Shown: positions 31,890-40,581, counted from the stretch's first letter. The stretch: DNA of 64,000 bases from an uncultured Polaribacter sp. (GCF_947503875.1 NZ_CANNFH010000003.1:372001-436000); one strand, 5' to 3'. Notes: generated from the letters alone by a model not told the origin. Numbers and translations are program-made.

Positions 31890-32669
31890 TTGAATAGCAG
31901 AAAAGAACAATTAGCCGCATTTAATAGATTGTTAGATATAATGGATGATCTTAGGGAAAAATGTCCTTGGGATAAAAAACAAACTTTAGAAAGTTTACGC
32001 CATCTTACAATTGAAGAAACTTATGAGCTTGCAGATGCTATTTTAGACAACGACTTACCAGAAATTAAAAAAGAATTGGGAGATGTGTTATTGCATATTG
32101 TATTCTATGCAAAAATTGGTAGTGAAAAAAAAGCTTTTGATATTGCAGATGTTACCAATGCTATTTCAGATAAATTAATAGACAGACACCCTCATATTTA
32201 TGGCGATGTTACTGTAGAAAACGAGGCAGATGTAAAACGAAACTGGGAACAACTAAAGTTAAAAGAAGGTAAAAATTCTGTTTTAGAAGGTGTGCCTAAA
32301 AGTTTACCAGCAGTTGTAAAAGCCAGTAGAATTCAAGAAAAAGTGGCGGGTGTTGGTTTTGATTGGGAAAAACCAGAGCAAGTTTGGGAAAAAGTACAAG
32401 AAGAATTAGCTGAATTAAACGAAGAAATTAAAGCAGGCAACAAAGAAAACACAGAAAAAGAGTTTGGTGATGTTTTGTTTTCTATGATAAATTATGCGCG
32501 TTTTATAGATGTTAATCCGGAAAATGCTTTAGAAAAAACGAATAAAAAATTTATAAATCGTTTTCAATTCTTAGAAAAAGAGGCTAAAAAAGCAGGAAAA
32601 AATATTGCAGATATGTCTTTAACAGAAATGGATGTTTATTGGGAAGCTTCTAAAAAATATTTTAAATAA
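31890..32669 (+). CDS. mazG: Nucleoside triphosphate pyrophosphohydrolase
   Basis: Tandem-domain MazG of 259 residues that hydrolyses NTPs to NMPs (house-cleaning). First domain: CPWDKKQTLESLRHLTIEE, EETYELADAI, EIKKELGDVLLHIVFYA (ExxE...ExxD metal site). Second: PEQVWEKVQEELAELNEEI and EKEFGDVLFSMINYARF. The frame opens with TTG (residues MNSRKEQLAAF), which matches the usual family start. An in-frame TAA lies five codons upstream and no ATG occurs before residue 17, so TTG is the best start. Confidence 0.93.
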   Translation: MNSRKEQLAAFNRLLDIMDDLREKCPWDKKQTLESLRHLTIEETYELADAILDNDLPEIKKELGDVLLHIVFYAKIGSEKKAFDIADVTNAISDKLIDRHPHIYGDVTVENEADVKRNWEQLKLKEGKNSVLEGVPKSLPAVVKASRIQEKVAGVGFDWEKPEQVWEKVQEELAELNEEIKAGNKENTEKEFGDVLFSMINYARFIDVNPENALEKTNKKFINRFQFLEKEAKKAGKNIADMSLTEMDVYWEASKKYFK

Positions 32670-32684
32670 CCCGTTTATAAAAAA

Positions 32685-32981
32685 CTAAACCAACATTAAT
32701 TTTGCAATTATTTCCTCTCCTATTTCTTCGTTCATCATTTTAATTATTTTCTCTTTACCATAGCTTAACTCTTCACGCAAAACAGATGAAGTTAATTGTA
32801 CAATTAACGTTTTATTTTGCAATTTAACAGAAGTGGTATGGGTTGCAACTCCTGGTCCCATCATTTTTTGCCAAGTTTCTTCTATTTTAATTTTTTGCAT
32901 GCCTTTACTCAAATTATTTTCTTGAATAAAAAGCTGCATTAAATCTTTTACCGAAAAAGAATCGTTTTCTCTCTTAGCCAT
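32685..32981 (-). CDS. DUF721 (DciA-like) protein
   Basis: A 98-residue DUF721/DciA-family protein; DciA loads the replicative helicase in many bacteria, and the domain is KH-like. It has SVKDLMQLFIQENNLSKGMQ, KIEETWQKMMGPGVATHT, LIVQLTSSVLREELSYGKEKI and a short GEEIIAKLMLV end. It lies directly downstream of recF on the same strand, a common dnaA/recF-associated arrangement. Its start codon is preceded, two bases away, by an 11-copy heptamer array that forms its whole proximal leader. Confidence 0.88.
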   Translation of the reverse strand: MAKRENDSFSVKDLMQLFIQENNLSKGMQKIKIEETWQKMMGPGVATHTTSVKLQNKTLIVQLTSSVLREELSYGKEKIIKMMNEEIGEEIIAKLMLV

Positions 32982-32983
32982 TT

Positions 32984-33060
32984 TTGGTTATTGGTTATTG
33001 GTTATTGGTTATTGGTTATTGGTTATTGGTTATTGGTTATTGGTTATTGGTTATTGGTTA
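32984..33060 (+). repeat. Perfect heptanucleotide array, TTGGTTA x11
   Basis: Eleven exact copies, beginning 3 bases upstream of the DUF721 gene's start codon (on its strand the array reads TAACCAA). It is the first part of a composite with the octamer array at 33123; the two fill the recF-DUF721 gap. Confidence 0.95.
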
Positions 33061-33122
33061 AAGTTGAAAAAAGCAACACTACTTTGCACGCAAAAACGGA
33101 TAAACTTATGAACAAAATTCAC

Positions 33123-33185
33123 AACTTTAAAACTTTAAAACTTTAAAACTTTAAAACTTTAAACTTTAAACTTTTAAAACCTTAA
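33123..33185 (+). repeat. Octanucleotide AACTTTAA array x8
   Basis: Five exact copies of AACTTTAA (33123-33162), then ACTTTAA, ACTTTTAA and AACCTTAA. It ends 4 bases before the recF stop codon. Orientation and spacing relative to the heptamer array (62 bases) match the composites at 14.8 and 50.2 kb. Confidence 0.9.
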
Positions 33186-33189
33186 AAAA

Positions 33190-34269
33190 CTACAGTTCAA
33201 AAATTTCATAAGATTTATCGCTTTGTTTTAAAATAGACTCTGTTCTATCTTTGTGTGTATCTGTAACAAATATCTGTCCAAACTCGTCATTATTCACTAA
33301 ATCAATAATTTGCAAAACTCTACTTTCATCTAGCTTATCAAAAATATCATCTAGTAATAAAATAGGCGTTACTTTAGATTGTTGTTTAATAAATTCAAAC
33401 TGAGCAAACTTAAGCGCAATTAAATACGATTTCTGTTGCCCTTGAGAACCAAACTTTTTAATAGGATATTCTCCAATATTAAAACTTAAATCGTCTTTAT
33501 GTATACCAGCAGTAGTATATTGCACCATTCTATCTTTATCTAAAGACTTTTGTAATAAATCTTCTATAGAAAAATCGTGTAACTGACTTTTATACACCAA
33601 GTCTACACGTTCATTATCACCAGAAATAATGGTATATTTTTCATTAAAAATTGGGATAAAGCTTTCTAAAAAATCTTTTCTTACTTCATAAATACTGCTT
33701 CCATACGTTGCTAATTGCTCATTATAAACATTTAAATTTAAAGCATCAAATGTTCTATTGGCCGCAAAATATTTTAATAATGCATTTCTTTGACTTAAAA
33801 CTTTATTATATGCCAATAAATCTTGTAAATACTTTTTGTTTTGTTGCGCTATTACACCATCTATAAATTTTCTTCTGGTATCACTACCTTCAGTAACCAA
33901 ATCTCTATCTGCTGGCGATATAATTACCAAAGGAAGTTGACCTATATGTTCAGAAAACTTCTCGTAATTTTTACCATTTCGTTTTAAAACTTTCTTTTGC
34001 CCTTTTTTTAGGCTACAAACCATTTTCTCATTCCTATCATTTAAAAAATAATCTCCTTCCACCATAAAAAAAGATTCTCCATGTTTTATATTCTGCCCAG
34101 CAACAGAATTAAAGTAACTTTTTGCAAAACTCAGGTAATAAATAGCATCTAAAACATTGGTTTTACCCACGCCATTGTTGCCTACAAAACAATTTATTTT
34201 CTCTTGAAAATCAAAAGATTGCGATGTTATATTTTTAAAATTAACTAAAGAAAGTTTCTGTAAATACAT
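33190..34269 (-). CDS. recF: DNA replication and repair protein RecF
   Basis: SMC-like ATPase loading RecA at gaps with RecOR. Length 359 residues. Walker A is in [20 protein letters not shown]; other motifs are [20 protein letters not shown], the signature [16 protein letters not shown] and Walker [17 protein letters not shown], with the D-loop and VTDTHKDR at the end. It is divergent from the TPR protein gene. The downstream DUF721 gene is on the same strand but separated by a 208-base repeat-filled gap. Confidence 0.96.
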   Translation of the reverse strand: MYLQKLSLVNFKNITSQSFDFQEKINCFVGNNGVGKTNVLDAIYYLSFAKSYFNSVAGQNIKHGESFFMVEGDYFLNDRNEKMVCSLKKGQKKVLKRNGKNYEKFSEHIGQLPLVIISPADRDLVTEGSDTRRKFIDGVIAQQNKKYLQDLLAYNKVLSQRNALLKYFAANRTFDALNLNVYNEQLATYGSSIYEVRKDFLESFIPIFNEKYTIISGDNERVDLVYKSQLHDFSIEDLLQKSLDKDRMVQYTTAGIHKDDLSFNIGEYPIKKFGSQGQQKSYLIALKFAQFEFIKQQSKVTPILLLDDIFDKLDESRVLQIIDLVNNDEFGQIFVTDTHKDRTESILKQSDKSYEIFEL

Positions 34270-34352
34270 TAATAAAAAAAGGTCTTTAAAATGATTTGCA
34301 AATTATTGAAAATTTTGCGAATTATAGACTTTTAAAATCCAATTAAAAAAAC

Positions 34353-34360
34353 TATTTTTG
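34353..34360 (+). promoter_or_regulatory. -7 promoter element for the TPR gene-ribH operon
   Basis: TATTTTTG (TAnnTTTG) 24 bases upstream of the ATG at 34384, in the divergent gap with recF. Confidence 0.6.
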
Positions 34361-34383
34361 TCGCCACTAATTTTTAAGGAAAT

Positions 34384-35151
34384 ATGGCAACGTACAAGAA
34401 AAAATATAAAGCAGAAGGTAAAAAGCAGCAACAGCAAGTTGAAGAAATGGAAAGCACAACCGCTGAAGTTTTTAATACATTAGATGAAACTGCTTCTAAA
34501 TCTGAACAATGGATAGAAAAAAATAGCAAACCACTTTTTTACTCTTTGGTAGCAGTTGTAGTGCTATTTTTAGCCTATTTAGGTTACAATAAATATATTG
34601 TAGCGCCTAAGGAATTAGAGGCATCTAACGAATTGGCTTTTCCAAGAAAATACTTTAACGAAGCTTCTACAGCTGGTTCTGGTATAGATTCTTTACTTAC
34701 TTTAGGTTTAGAAGGTGCAGATGGTAAATTTGGTTTTTTAGATATTGCAGATTCTTACAGGGGTACAGATGCCGGTAATTTAGCAAACTATTATGCTGGT
34801 GTTTCTTATTTACAGATGAAGAATTACGAAAAAGCAATTAGTCATTTAGAAAAATTTGATTCAGATGATGCTTTATTAGGTCCTGTTGCATTAGGAGCAA
34901 TTGGCGATGCTTTTGCAGATATAGACCAACCAGAGCAAGCTTTAGAATATTACGAAAAAGCAGCAAATAAAAAAGATAATACTTTTACAGCACCTTTATT
35001 TTTGTACAAAGCTGGGCAAACAGCTATGTTATTAAAAGAGTTTGGTAAAGCAGAAAATTTATTTTCGCAAATAAAAGCAAACTACCCAAAATCTGAACAA
35101 GGTATAGCTATAGAAAAATTTATAAATGCAGCTAAATACGCTAAGCAATAA
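34384..35151 (+). CDS. Membrane-anchored tetratricopeptide-repeat protein
   Basis: A 255-residue protein: a cytosolic basic, glutamine-rich N-terminus, one transmembrane helix (about 53-72; LFYSLVAVVVLFLAYLGYNK) and a periplasmic TPR region (YAGVSYLQMKNYEKAISHLEKF; AIGDAFADIDQPEQALEYYEKA; YKAGQTAMLLKEFGKAENLFSQI). The organisation is that of YfgM/BamD-like helper proteins, which assist envelope biogenesis in other bacteria. It lies upstream of ribH, a pairing usual in Flavobacteriia (recalled). Specific role unknown. Confidence 0.88.
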   Translation: MATYKKKYKAEGKKQQQQVEEMESTTAEVFNTLDETASKSEQWIEKNSKPLFYSLVAVVVLFLAYLGYNKYIVAPKELEASNELAFPRKYFNEASTAGSGIDSLLTLGLEGADGKFGFLDIADSYRGTDAGNLANYYAGVSYLQMKNYEKAISHLEKFDSDDALLGPVALGAIGDAFADIDQPEQALEYYEKAANKKDNTFTAPLFLYKAGQTAMLLKEFGKAENLFSQIKANYPKSEQGIAIEKFINAAKYAKQ

Positions 35152-35195
35152 TAAGTAGGCAGTAATTCAGTTTACAGAAGGTTGTCAAGTTGCTA

Positions 35196-35244
35196 ACTGA
35201 TGACTGAGAACTAAAGACTGAAAACTGAGGACAGAAGACTCAAA
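35196..35244 (+). repeat. Degenerate heptamer array x7 abutting the ribH start
   Basis: Seven consecutive units: ACTGATG, ACTGAGA, ACTAAAG, ACTGAAA, ACTGAGG, ACAGAAG, ACTCAAA, ending two bases before the ribH ATG (35247). Consensus ACTGAAA. It appears to be an eroded or imperfectly copied relative of the perfect heptamer arrays. Confidence 0.75.
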
Positions 35245-35246
35245 AT

Positions 35247-35753
35247 ATGGCAACAACAAATTTATCTTACTACGATAAAGCTACAATCCCAAATGCGAAA
35301 TCTTTTCGATTTGGGATTGTGGTTTCTGAATGGAATCAAGAAATTACTGAAAACCTTAAAAAAGGAGCTATTGCTACTTTACAAGATTGTGGGGCAATTG
35401 CAGAAAACATAGTTTCTTGGAATGTGCCTGGTAGTTTTGAACTTGTATATGGTTGTAAAAAAATGATACAATCTCAAAAAGTAGATGCTATTATTGCCAT
35501 TGGAAACGTAATTCAAGGAGAAACTAAACATTTCGATTTTGTTTGTGATGGCGTAACACAAGGTATTATAGATTTAAATGTTAAATACGATGTACCTGTA
35601 ATTTACTGTGTATTAACAGACAATACCAAACAACAATCTTTAGACAGATCTGGTGGTAAATTAGGTAATAAAGGTATAGAATGTGCTGTTGCTGCTGTTA
35701 AAATGGCTGCCATTAAAAATTCTGATAGATCTTCTGATAGTATTGGATTTTAA
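35247..35753 (+). CDS. ribH: 6,7-dimethyl-8-ribityllumazine synthase
   Basis: Penultimate step of riboflavin synthesis: condenses the ribitylamino-uracil with dihydroxybutanone phosphate. Length 168 residues. Motifs: RFGIVVSEWNQEITENL, WNVPGSFELVYGCKKM, AIIAIGNVIQGETKHFDFV (phosphate-binding GET and catalytic His), VPVIYCVLTDNTKQQSLDR and GGKLGNKGIECAVAAVKMA. It follows the TPR gene by 95 bases, half of them a degenerate heptamer array touching its start codon. Confidence 0.97.
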   Translation: MATTNLSYYDKATIPNAKSFRFGIVVSEWNQEITENLKKGAIATLQDCGAIAENIVSWNVPGSFELVYGCKKMIQSQKVDAIIAIGNVIQGETKHFDFVCDGVTQGIIDLNVKYDVPVIYCVLTDNTKQQSLDRSGGKLGNKGIECAVAAVKMAAIKNSDRSSDSIGF

Positions 35754-35840
35754 TAAAAATACGCTTTATTTTAAGAATACTTTTAACATCAGATTTAAAT
35801 ACAATTTCTTTATTTTTTTTTAAATTTGATAAGCTTTTTA

Positions 35841-35884
35841 AATTGGTATAAACATTAATTTACAACTAAATTAATAAACCAATT
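35841..35884 (+). promoter_or_regulatory. Two-layer hairpin in the leader of the 90-residue protein gene
   Basis: AATTGGT pairs with ACCAATT, enclosing ATTAATTT paired with AAATTAAT and a 6-base loop. It ends 12 bases before the ATG at 35897 and has no T run, so it is a leader structure rather than a terminator. Confidence 0.4.
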
Positions 35885-35896
35885 AGATAAAATATT

Positions 35897-36169
35897 ATGG
35901 GATTTTTAAAACGTACAAATAAAAAATTTAATTATCAGCCTCGTTATTACAAAGGTGAAGGTAATCCTTTTAAAATTGAGCATAAACTGGATCAATTTAG
36001 AACAACTGCGGGTAAAAACAAAGGTTTTAAAGGCAAATTTAGTGATGCTATAGACGATTTAAAAAATCCAGATAAAACTGTAAACAAAACACTTATAATT
36101 ATCATCTCTATTTTAGTATTTATTTTCTTATACATCATAGATTTCGATTTATCTATATTCACAAAATAA
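35897..36169 (+). CDS. Small single-pass membrane protein
   Basis: A 90-residue protein: a basic cytosolic part (MGFLKRTNKKFNYQPRYYKG, FRTTAGKNKGFKGKFSDAI) and one C-terminal transmembrane helix (about 67-85; TLIIIISILVFIFLYIID). It lies between ribH and mutL, 3 bases before the mutL ATG. Homologues in this position are sometimes labelled riboflavin synthase subunit; nothing in the sequence supports an enzymatic role. Function unknown. Confidence 0.8.
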   Translation: MGFLKRTNKKFNYQPRYYKGEGNPFKIEHKLDQFRTTAGKNKGFKGKFSDAIDDLKNPDKTVNKTLIIIISILVFIFLYIIDFDLSIFTK

Positions 36170-36172
36170 TTA

Positions 36173-37996
36173 ATGTCTGACATTATTCAACTTTTACCAG
36201 ATCATGTTGCCAACCAAATTGCAGCAGGAGAAGTAGTACAAAGGCCAGCTTCTGTAGTAAAAGAGTTGCTAGAGAATGCTATAGATGCAGGTGCAACCAA
36301 TATAAAGTTACTACTTAAAGACGCTGGTAAAACGCTTATTCAAGTTATAGACGATGGCAAAGGAATGAGTGCTACAGATGCAAGAATGTGTTTTGAGCGC
36401 CATGCAACTTCTAAAATACGAAAGGCAGAAGACTTATTTAATTTAAGTACCAAAGGTTTTAGAGGCGAAGCTTTAGCATCTATTGCTGCTATTGCTCATG
36501 TAGAATTAAAAACAAAAGAAGAAAACCAAGAATTAGGTTGCGCTATAAAGATTGAAGGCAGTAAAATTATATCTCAAGATTTTGTTTCTACAGGGAAAGG
36601 AACCAGTTTAGCGGTTAAAAATTTATTTTATAATATTCCTGCAAGAAGAAATTTCTTAAAATCAGACACTGTTGAAACAAGGCATATTGTAGACGAGTTT
36701 CAAAGAGTAGTTTTGGCTCATCCTAATATTTCGTTTTTACTACATCACAATAACAACGAAGTTTATAATTTAAGAAGTGGTAATTTAAGACAACGTATTG
36801 TTGCTGTTTTTGGTGGTAAAATGAATGAAAAATTAGTACCTATAAATGAAGTTACTGATATTTTAACAATAGAAGGTTTTGTTGCGAAACCTGAATTTTC
36901 TAAAAGAAAAAGAGGCGAACAGTTTTTCTTTGTAAATGATCGTTTTATTAAAAGCTCTTATCTGAATCATGCTGTGGTTAATGCTTTTGATGGCTTGCTA
37001 GAAAACGGAACACATCCCTCCTATTTTTTGTATTTAAAAGTACCAACAAATACAATAGATATAAATATTCACCCCACAAAAACAGAAATAAAGTTTGATA
37101 ATGAAAAAGCTTTATATGCCATGTTACGTGCTACTGTAAAACACAGTTTAGGCCAGTATAATGTTGCACCTGTTTTAGATTTTAATAGAGATGCTAACTT
37201 AGATACACCATACACTTACAAATCAAACACTAAAGTTGCAAGCGTTCCTAAAATTTCTGTAGATCCTAATTTTAATCCGTTTAAAGAAGAAAATCCACCT
37301 AAACAAACTAAAGCAGTTCTTCCTTTTAAAAGAGAAAAGAATACAGAAAGTTGGGAATCTTTATACACTTCTTCTGCTGCCGTTATTGAAAACGAACAAG
37401 AACAACTTTTTGAACATAAGCAAGAAGAAAAAACGCAAAAAACGTTTCAAATTCAGCGCAAATATGTGTTGAGTTTAATTAAATCTGGTGTGGTTTTAAT
37501 CAATCAATCTTTAGCGCATCAAAGGGTTTTGTACGAAGAGTTTTTAGAAAGCATCACTATTAAAGAAGCCAATAGTCAACAATTACTATTTCCTGTAAAA
37601 ATTTCTTTTTCTTCCGCAGAAATAGAAATGATTTATACCATTAAAACAGAGTTAGAAAATGCTGGTTTTTCTTTTGATGAATTTACCAAAGCCAGTGTTA
37701 CCATAAAAGGAATACCTGTTTCTGTTACAGAAAGTAAAATAACAATTATTTTAGAAGAGTTGCTAAATGATATAAATTTAGAAGTACCAGACGCAAGTTT
37801 TAGTCATTTTGATGTTATGGCAAAATCTTTTGCAAAAACATTGTCTATAAAAACAGGTACATTACTATCAGAAAAAGAGCAAGAAGGCTTGGTAAACGAC
37901 CTCTTTTCTTGCAAAGAGCCTAGTGTTTCACCTTTTGGTAAAGCTACTTTTAAAACATTAACGTTAAACCAAATAGATAATTTATTTAATAGTTAA
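36173..37996 (+). CDS. mutL: DNA mismatch repair protein MutL
   Basis: MutL of 607 residues. GHKL ATPase N-terminus with IAAGEVVQRPASVVKELLEN, IDAGATNI, VIDDGKGM and STKGFRGEALASIAAIAHV, then the transducer domain and IHPTKTEIKFDNEK. After a linker (about 335-420) comes the C-terminal dimerisation domain. The position of the MutL endonuclease motif DQHAxxE reads NQSLAHQRVLYEE: Asp, His and Glu are replaced by Asn, Ser and Gln, so it is probably not an endonuclease. It heads a tight cluster (2-base and 0-base gaps) with two rhomboids and an EEP protein. Confidence 0.95.
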   Translation: MSDIIQLLPDHVANQIAAGEVVQRPASVVKELLENAIDAGATNIKLLLKDAGKTLIQVIDDGKGMSATDARMCFERHATSKIRKAEDLFNLSTKGFRGEALASIAAIAHVELKTKEENQELGCAIKIEGSKIISQDFVSTGKGTSLAVKNLFYNIPARRNFLKSDTVETRHIVDEFQRVVLAHPNISFLLHHNNNEVYNLRSGNLRQRIVAVFGGKMNEKLVPINEVTDILTIEGFVAKPEFSKRKRGEQFFFVNDRFIKSSYLNHAVVNAFDGLLENGTHPSYFLYLKVPTNTIDINIHPTKTEIKFDNEKALYAMLRATVKHSLGQYNVAPVLDFNRDANLDTPYTYKSNTKVASVPKISVDPNFNPFKEENPPKQTKAVLPFKREKNTESWESLYTSSAAVIENEQEQLFEHKQEEKTQKTFQIQRKYVLSLIKSGVVLINQSLAHQRVLYEEFLESITIKEANSQQLLFPVKISFSSAEIEMIYTIKTELENAGFSFDEFTKASVTIKGIPVSVTESKITIILEELLNDINLEVPDASFSHFDVMAKSFAKTLSIKTGTLLSEKEQEGLVNDLFSCKEPSVSPFGKATFKTLTLNQIDNLFNS

Positions 37997-37998
37997 TT

Positions 37999-38706
37999 AT
38001 GGGGAAACTTACAGAAGGTATCAAACACTTAATTATTATAAATGTAATTCTATTTATTGCACCACAATTGCTAAAATTAGATTTTACAAATATATTGGCC
38101 TTGCATTTTCCTAAAAATGATAATTTCGGAATTTGGCAATATATTACTCACATGTTTATGCATGGTAGTTTTCCGCATATTTTATTCAACATGTATGGTT
38201 TATGGGCTTTTGGTACACCTTTAGAGCAAATGTGGGGCAAAAAAAAGTTTTTATTTTTTTATTTCTCTGCAGGTTTAGGTGCAGGAATAATATATACACT
38301 AGTTAATTATTATCAATTTAATAATGCTTTTGAAAAACTAATTGAATTAGGTTCTACAAAATCAGAAATTTTGGAACTAATGAATCCTACTCTAGTTTAT
38401 AAAAATGAATATTTACAAACGGTTAATTCGCTATACGCAACTCCTGCAGTTGGTGCTTCTGGTGCAGTTTACGGAGTTTTAGCCGCTTTTGGGTTGTTTT
38501 TTAAAGATGCTAAACTCGCTTTACTATTTTTTCCAGTGCCTATTGCTGCAAAATACTTTATTCCTGTAATGATTTTGGGTGATTTATTTTTTGGAATGAC
38601 AAAATATTCAATTGGCAATGTAGCACACTTTGCACACGTTGGTGGCGCTTTAATAGGATTTCTAATCGCTTTTTACTGGAAAAAAAATCAATTTAAAACA
38701 AATTAA
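37999..38706 (+). CDS. Rhomboid family intramembrane serine protease (first of two)
   Basis: A 235-residue rhomboid with six or so membrane helices. Catalytic features: MHGSFPHILFNMYGLWAFG (HxxxN oxyanion region), TPAVGASGAVYGVLAAFG with the nucleophile Ser in GASG, and AHFAHVGGALIGFLIAF with the catalytic His. It lies 2 bases after mutL and directly before a second rhomboid gene. Substrates unknown; in bacteria rhomboids cleave membrane proteins for quality control or signalling. Confidence 0.92.
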   Translation: MGKLTEGIKHLIIINVILFIAPQLLKLDFTNILALHFPKNDNFGIWQYITHMFMHGSFPHILFNMYGLWAFGTPLEQMWGKKKFLFFYFSAGLGAGIIYTLVNYYQFNNAFEKLIELGSTKSEILELMNPTLVYKNEYLQTVNSLYATPAVGASGAVYGVLAAFGLFFKDAKLALLFFPVPIAAKYFIPVMILGDLFFGMTKYSIGNVAHFAHVGGALIGFLIAFYWKKNQFKTN

Positions 38707-39564
38707 ATGGGTTTTATAGATAACATAAAATATAAGTTTAATACGGGTAGTATTATAGAAAAATTAATTTACATAAACGTAGGTATTTTTGCGGTAACCT
38801 TACTTCTAACAATTGCTCAAGGTCTTTTTAGAGGGCAACCAACTTTTATTGTAGAATGGTTTGCATTAGATGATAATTTATCTGAATTGTTTACCAAACC
38901 TTGGTCTTTGATATCCTATGGTTTTTTACACTCTGGTTTTATACACCTACTTTTTAATATGATAGGTTTGTACTTTATTGGCAATCTATTCATTCAATAT
39001 TTTACCCAAAAACAAGCCTTACAATTTTATTTATTAGGTACACTTTTTGGCGGATTTTTCTATCTATTTAGTCAAAACTACTTTCCGCTTTTCGAAGGAA
39101 GTTCTTCACGTTTAGTAGGGGCTTCTGCAGGTGTTTCCGCAATTTTTATTGGCTTGGCAACGTACATGCCCAATTATCAAATTAATGTACGTTTACTAGG
39201 TTATATAAAATTATGGCATTTGGCAGCAGTTTGGTTAGCATTTGATCTTGTGGGTTTAATAGGACCTAATGCTGGTGGTAGTTTTTCTCATTTAGGTGGT
39301 AGTTTATTTGGCTTTTTATTTGTAAATCAAGCAAGTAATAAGAAAATTGATATTTTTGGTAGTATTTTTTCGATATTCAAAAGAAAAGAAAAACCATTAC
39401 AAACGGTATACAAAGCGAAAACAAAATCTAAAAACACAACAACAACACCTACAAATAATAATCAGAAGAAAATAGATGAAATTTTAGATAAAATTAGTAA
39501 ATCTGGCTACGATACATTAACGAAAGCCGAAAAAGAGTTTTTATTTAAACAAGGTAAAAGTTAA
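38707..39564 (+). CDS. Rhomboid family intramembrane serine protease (second of two)
   Basis: A 285-residue rhomboid with a cytosolic C-terminal extension of about 75 residues rich in Lys, Thr and Asn (KTKSKNTTTTPTNNNQKK) ending in a short helix (DTLTKAEKEFLFKQGK). Motifs are HSGFIHLLFNMIGLYFIG, LVGASAGVSAIFIGLA (Ser in GAS; the residue after it is Ala rather than Gly) and SFSHLGGSLFGFLF (His). It starts immediately after the stop of the first rhomboid. A divergent tandem duplicate with similar catalytic parts but different tails. Confidence 0.91.
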   Translation: MGFIDNIKYKFNTGSIIEKLIYINVGIFAVTLLLTIAQGLFRGQPTFIVEWFALDDNLSELFTKPWSLISYGFLHSGFIHLLFNMIGLYFIGNLFIQYFTQKQALQFYLLGTLFGGFFYLFSQNYFPLFEGSSSRLVGASAGVSAIFIGLATYMPNYQINVRLLGYIKLWHLAAVWLAFDLVGLIGPNAGGSFSHLGGSLFGFLFVNQASNKKIDIFGSIFSIFKRKEKPLQTVYKAKTKSKNTTTTPTNNNQKKIDEILDKISKSGYDTLTKAEKEFLFKQGKS

Positions 39565-40581
39565 ATGAAGAAATTATCTTTTTTAAATAAGTTTCTATAT
39601 TTAGTCAATTCATTAATTGCAACTTTATTACTATTGTCTTTTTTATTGCCTTATATTTCTCCAGAAATAATCCCTTTTTCTGGAATTTTAAGTCTTTTTG
39701 CACCAGTATTATTAATTGTAAATATTGGTTTTGTTATTTATTGGATTTTAAAATTAAAAAAGCATTTTCTACTTTCTTTAGTAGTTTTATTAATAGGTTG
39801 GTTTGTAGCAACTCCTTTTTATAAAATGTCTGATAATAACTCTTCATTAAATTCAGATTTAAAGATAATGAGCTACAATGTAAAATCATTTGATTTATTT
39901 CATAAGAATAAAAAAGAAACAAAACTTGCAAATGGGTTTCACTTTATTTCAGATAAAAATCCTGATGTAATAGCCATTCAAGAATACTATCAAACCAAAA
40001 AAAACAAGTTTGTTTTTCCTTATAAATTTGTGAACTTAAGATCTAAAAAAAGTAAATATGGTATGGCTATTTATTCTAAATATAGAATTATAAATAGTGG
40101 TTCTTTAGATTTAAAAAGCGAGGGAAATAACATTATTTTTGCAGATATTATTAAAAATAAAGATACCATAAGGGTTTACAATGCGCACTTTGAGTCTTTA
40201 AGAATAAAACCTAACGAAGAAAATTTCGGGGAAAAAAATTCTGAAAAATTAATAGCAAGGGTTGGTAATTCTTTTAAAGAACAAGCCAAACAAACCCAGG
40301 TTTTTTTAGCCCATAAAAAAACTTGGAAGGGCAAAATAATAATTTGTGGCGATTTTAATAACACTGCTTACTCTTGGATGTACAAACAAATTTCTGAAAA
40401 TAAAAAAGATGCTTTTATAGCAGCAGGTAAAGGTTTTGGTAAAACTTTTAATTATTGGTTTCCTGTAAGAATCGATTTTATTTTAACAGATGAAGATGCC
40501 ATTATAAATCAGTTTAAGACTTTTACAGTAGATTATTCAGATCATTTTCCTATACAAGCAAAAATTAATTGGAGTAATTAA
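39565..40581 (+). CDS. Endonuclease/exonuclease/phosphatase-family membrane protein
   Basis: A 338-residue protein with two or three N-terminal membrane helices (about 12-32, 42-60, 68-84) and an EEP catalytic domain (about 95-338): LKIMSYNVKSFDLF, DVIAIQEYY (metal Glu), YNAHFESLR, IIICGDFNNTAYSWMY, RIDFILTDE and YSDHFPIQAKI (catalytic His). It is exported or membrane-anchored with the catalytic domain probably outside the cytoplasm. It starts directly after the second rhomboid and overlaps the converging reductase gene by 4 bases. Substrate unknown. Confidence 0.89.
   Translation: MKKLSFLNKFLYLVNSLIATLLLLSFLLPYISPEIIPFSGILSLFAPVLLIVNIGFVIYWILKLKKHFLLSLVVLLIGWFVATPFYKMSDNNSSLNSDLKIMSYNVKSFDLFHKNKKETKLANGFHFISDKNPDVIAIQEYYQTKKNKFVFPYKFVNLRSKKSKYGMAIYSKYRIINSGSLDLKSEGNNIIFADIIKNKDTIRVYNAHFESLRIKPNEENFGEKNSEKLIARVGNSFKEQAKQTQVFLAHKKTWKGKIIICGDFNNTAYSWMYKQISENKKDAFIAAGKGFGKTFNYWFPVRIDFILTDEDAIINQFKTFTVDYSDHFPIQAKINWSN

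Noticed and set aside
35754..35896. FMN riboswitch near ribH
   Set aside because: The leader before ribH is a heptamer array and the hairpin after it lacks all conserved FMN-aptamer motifs.
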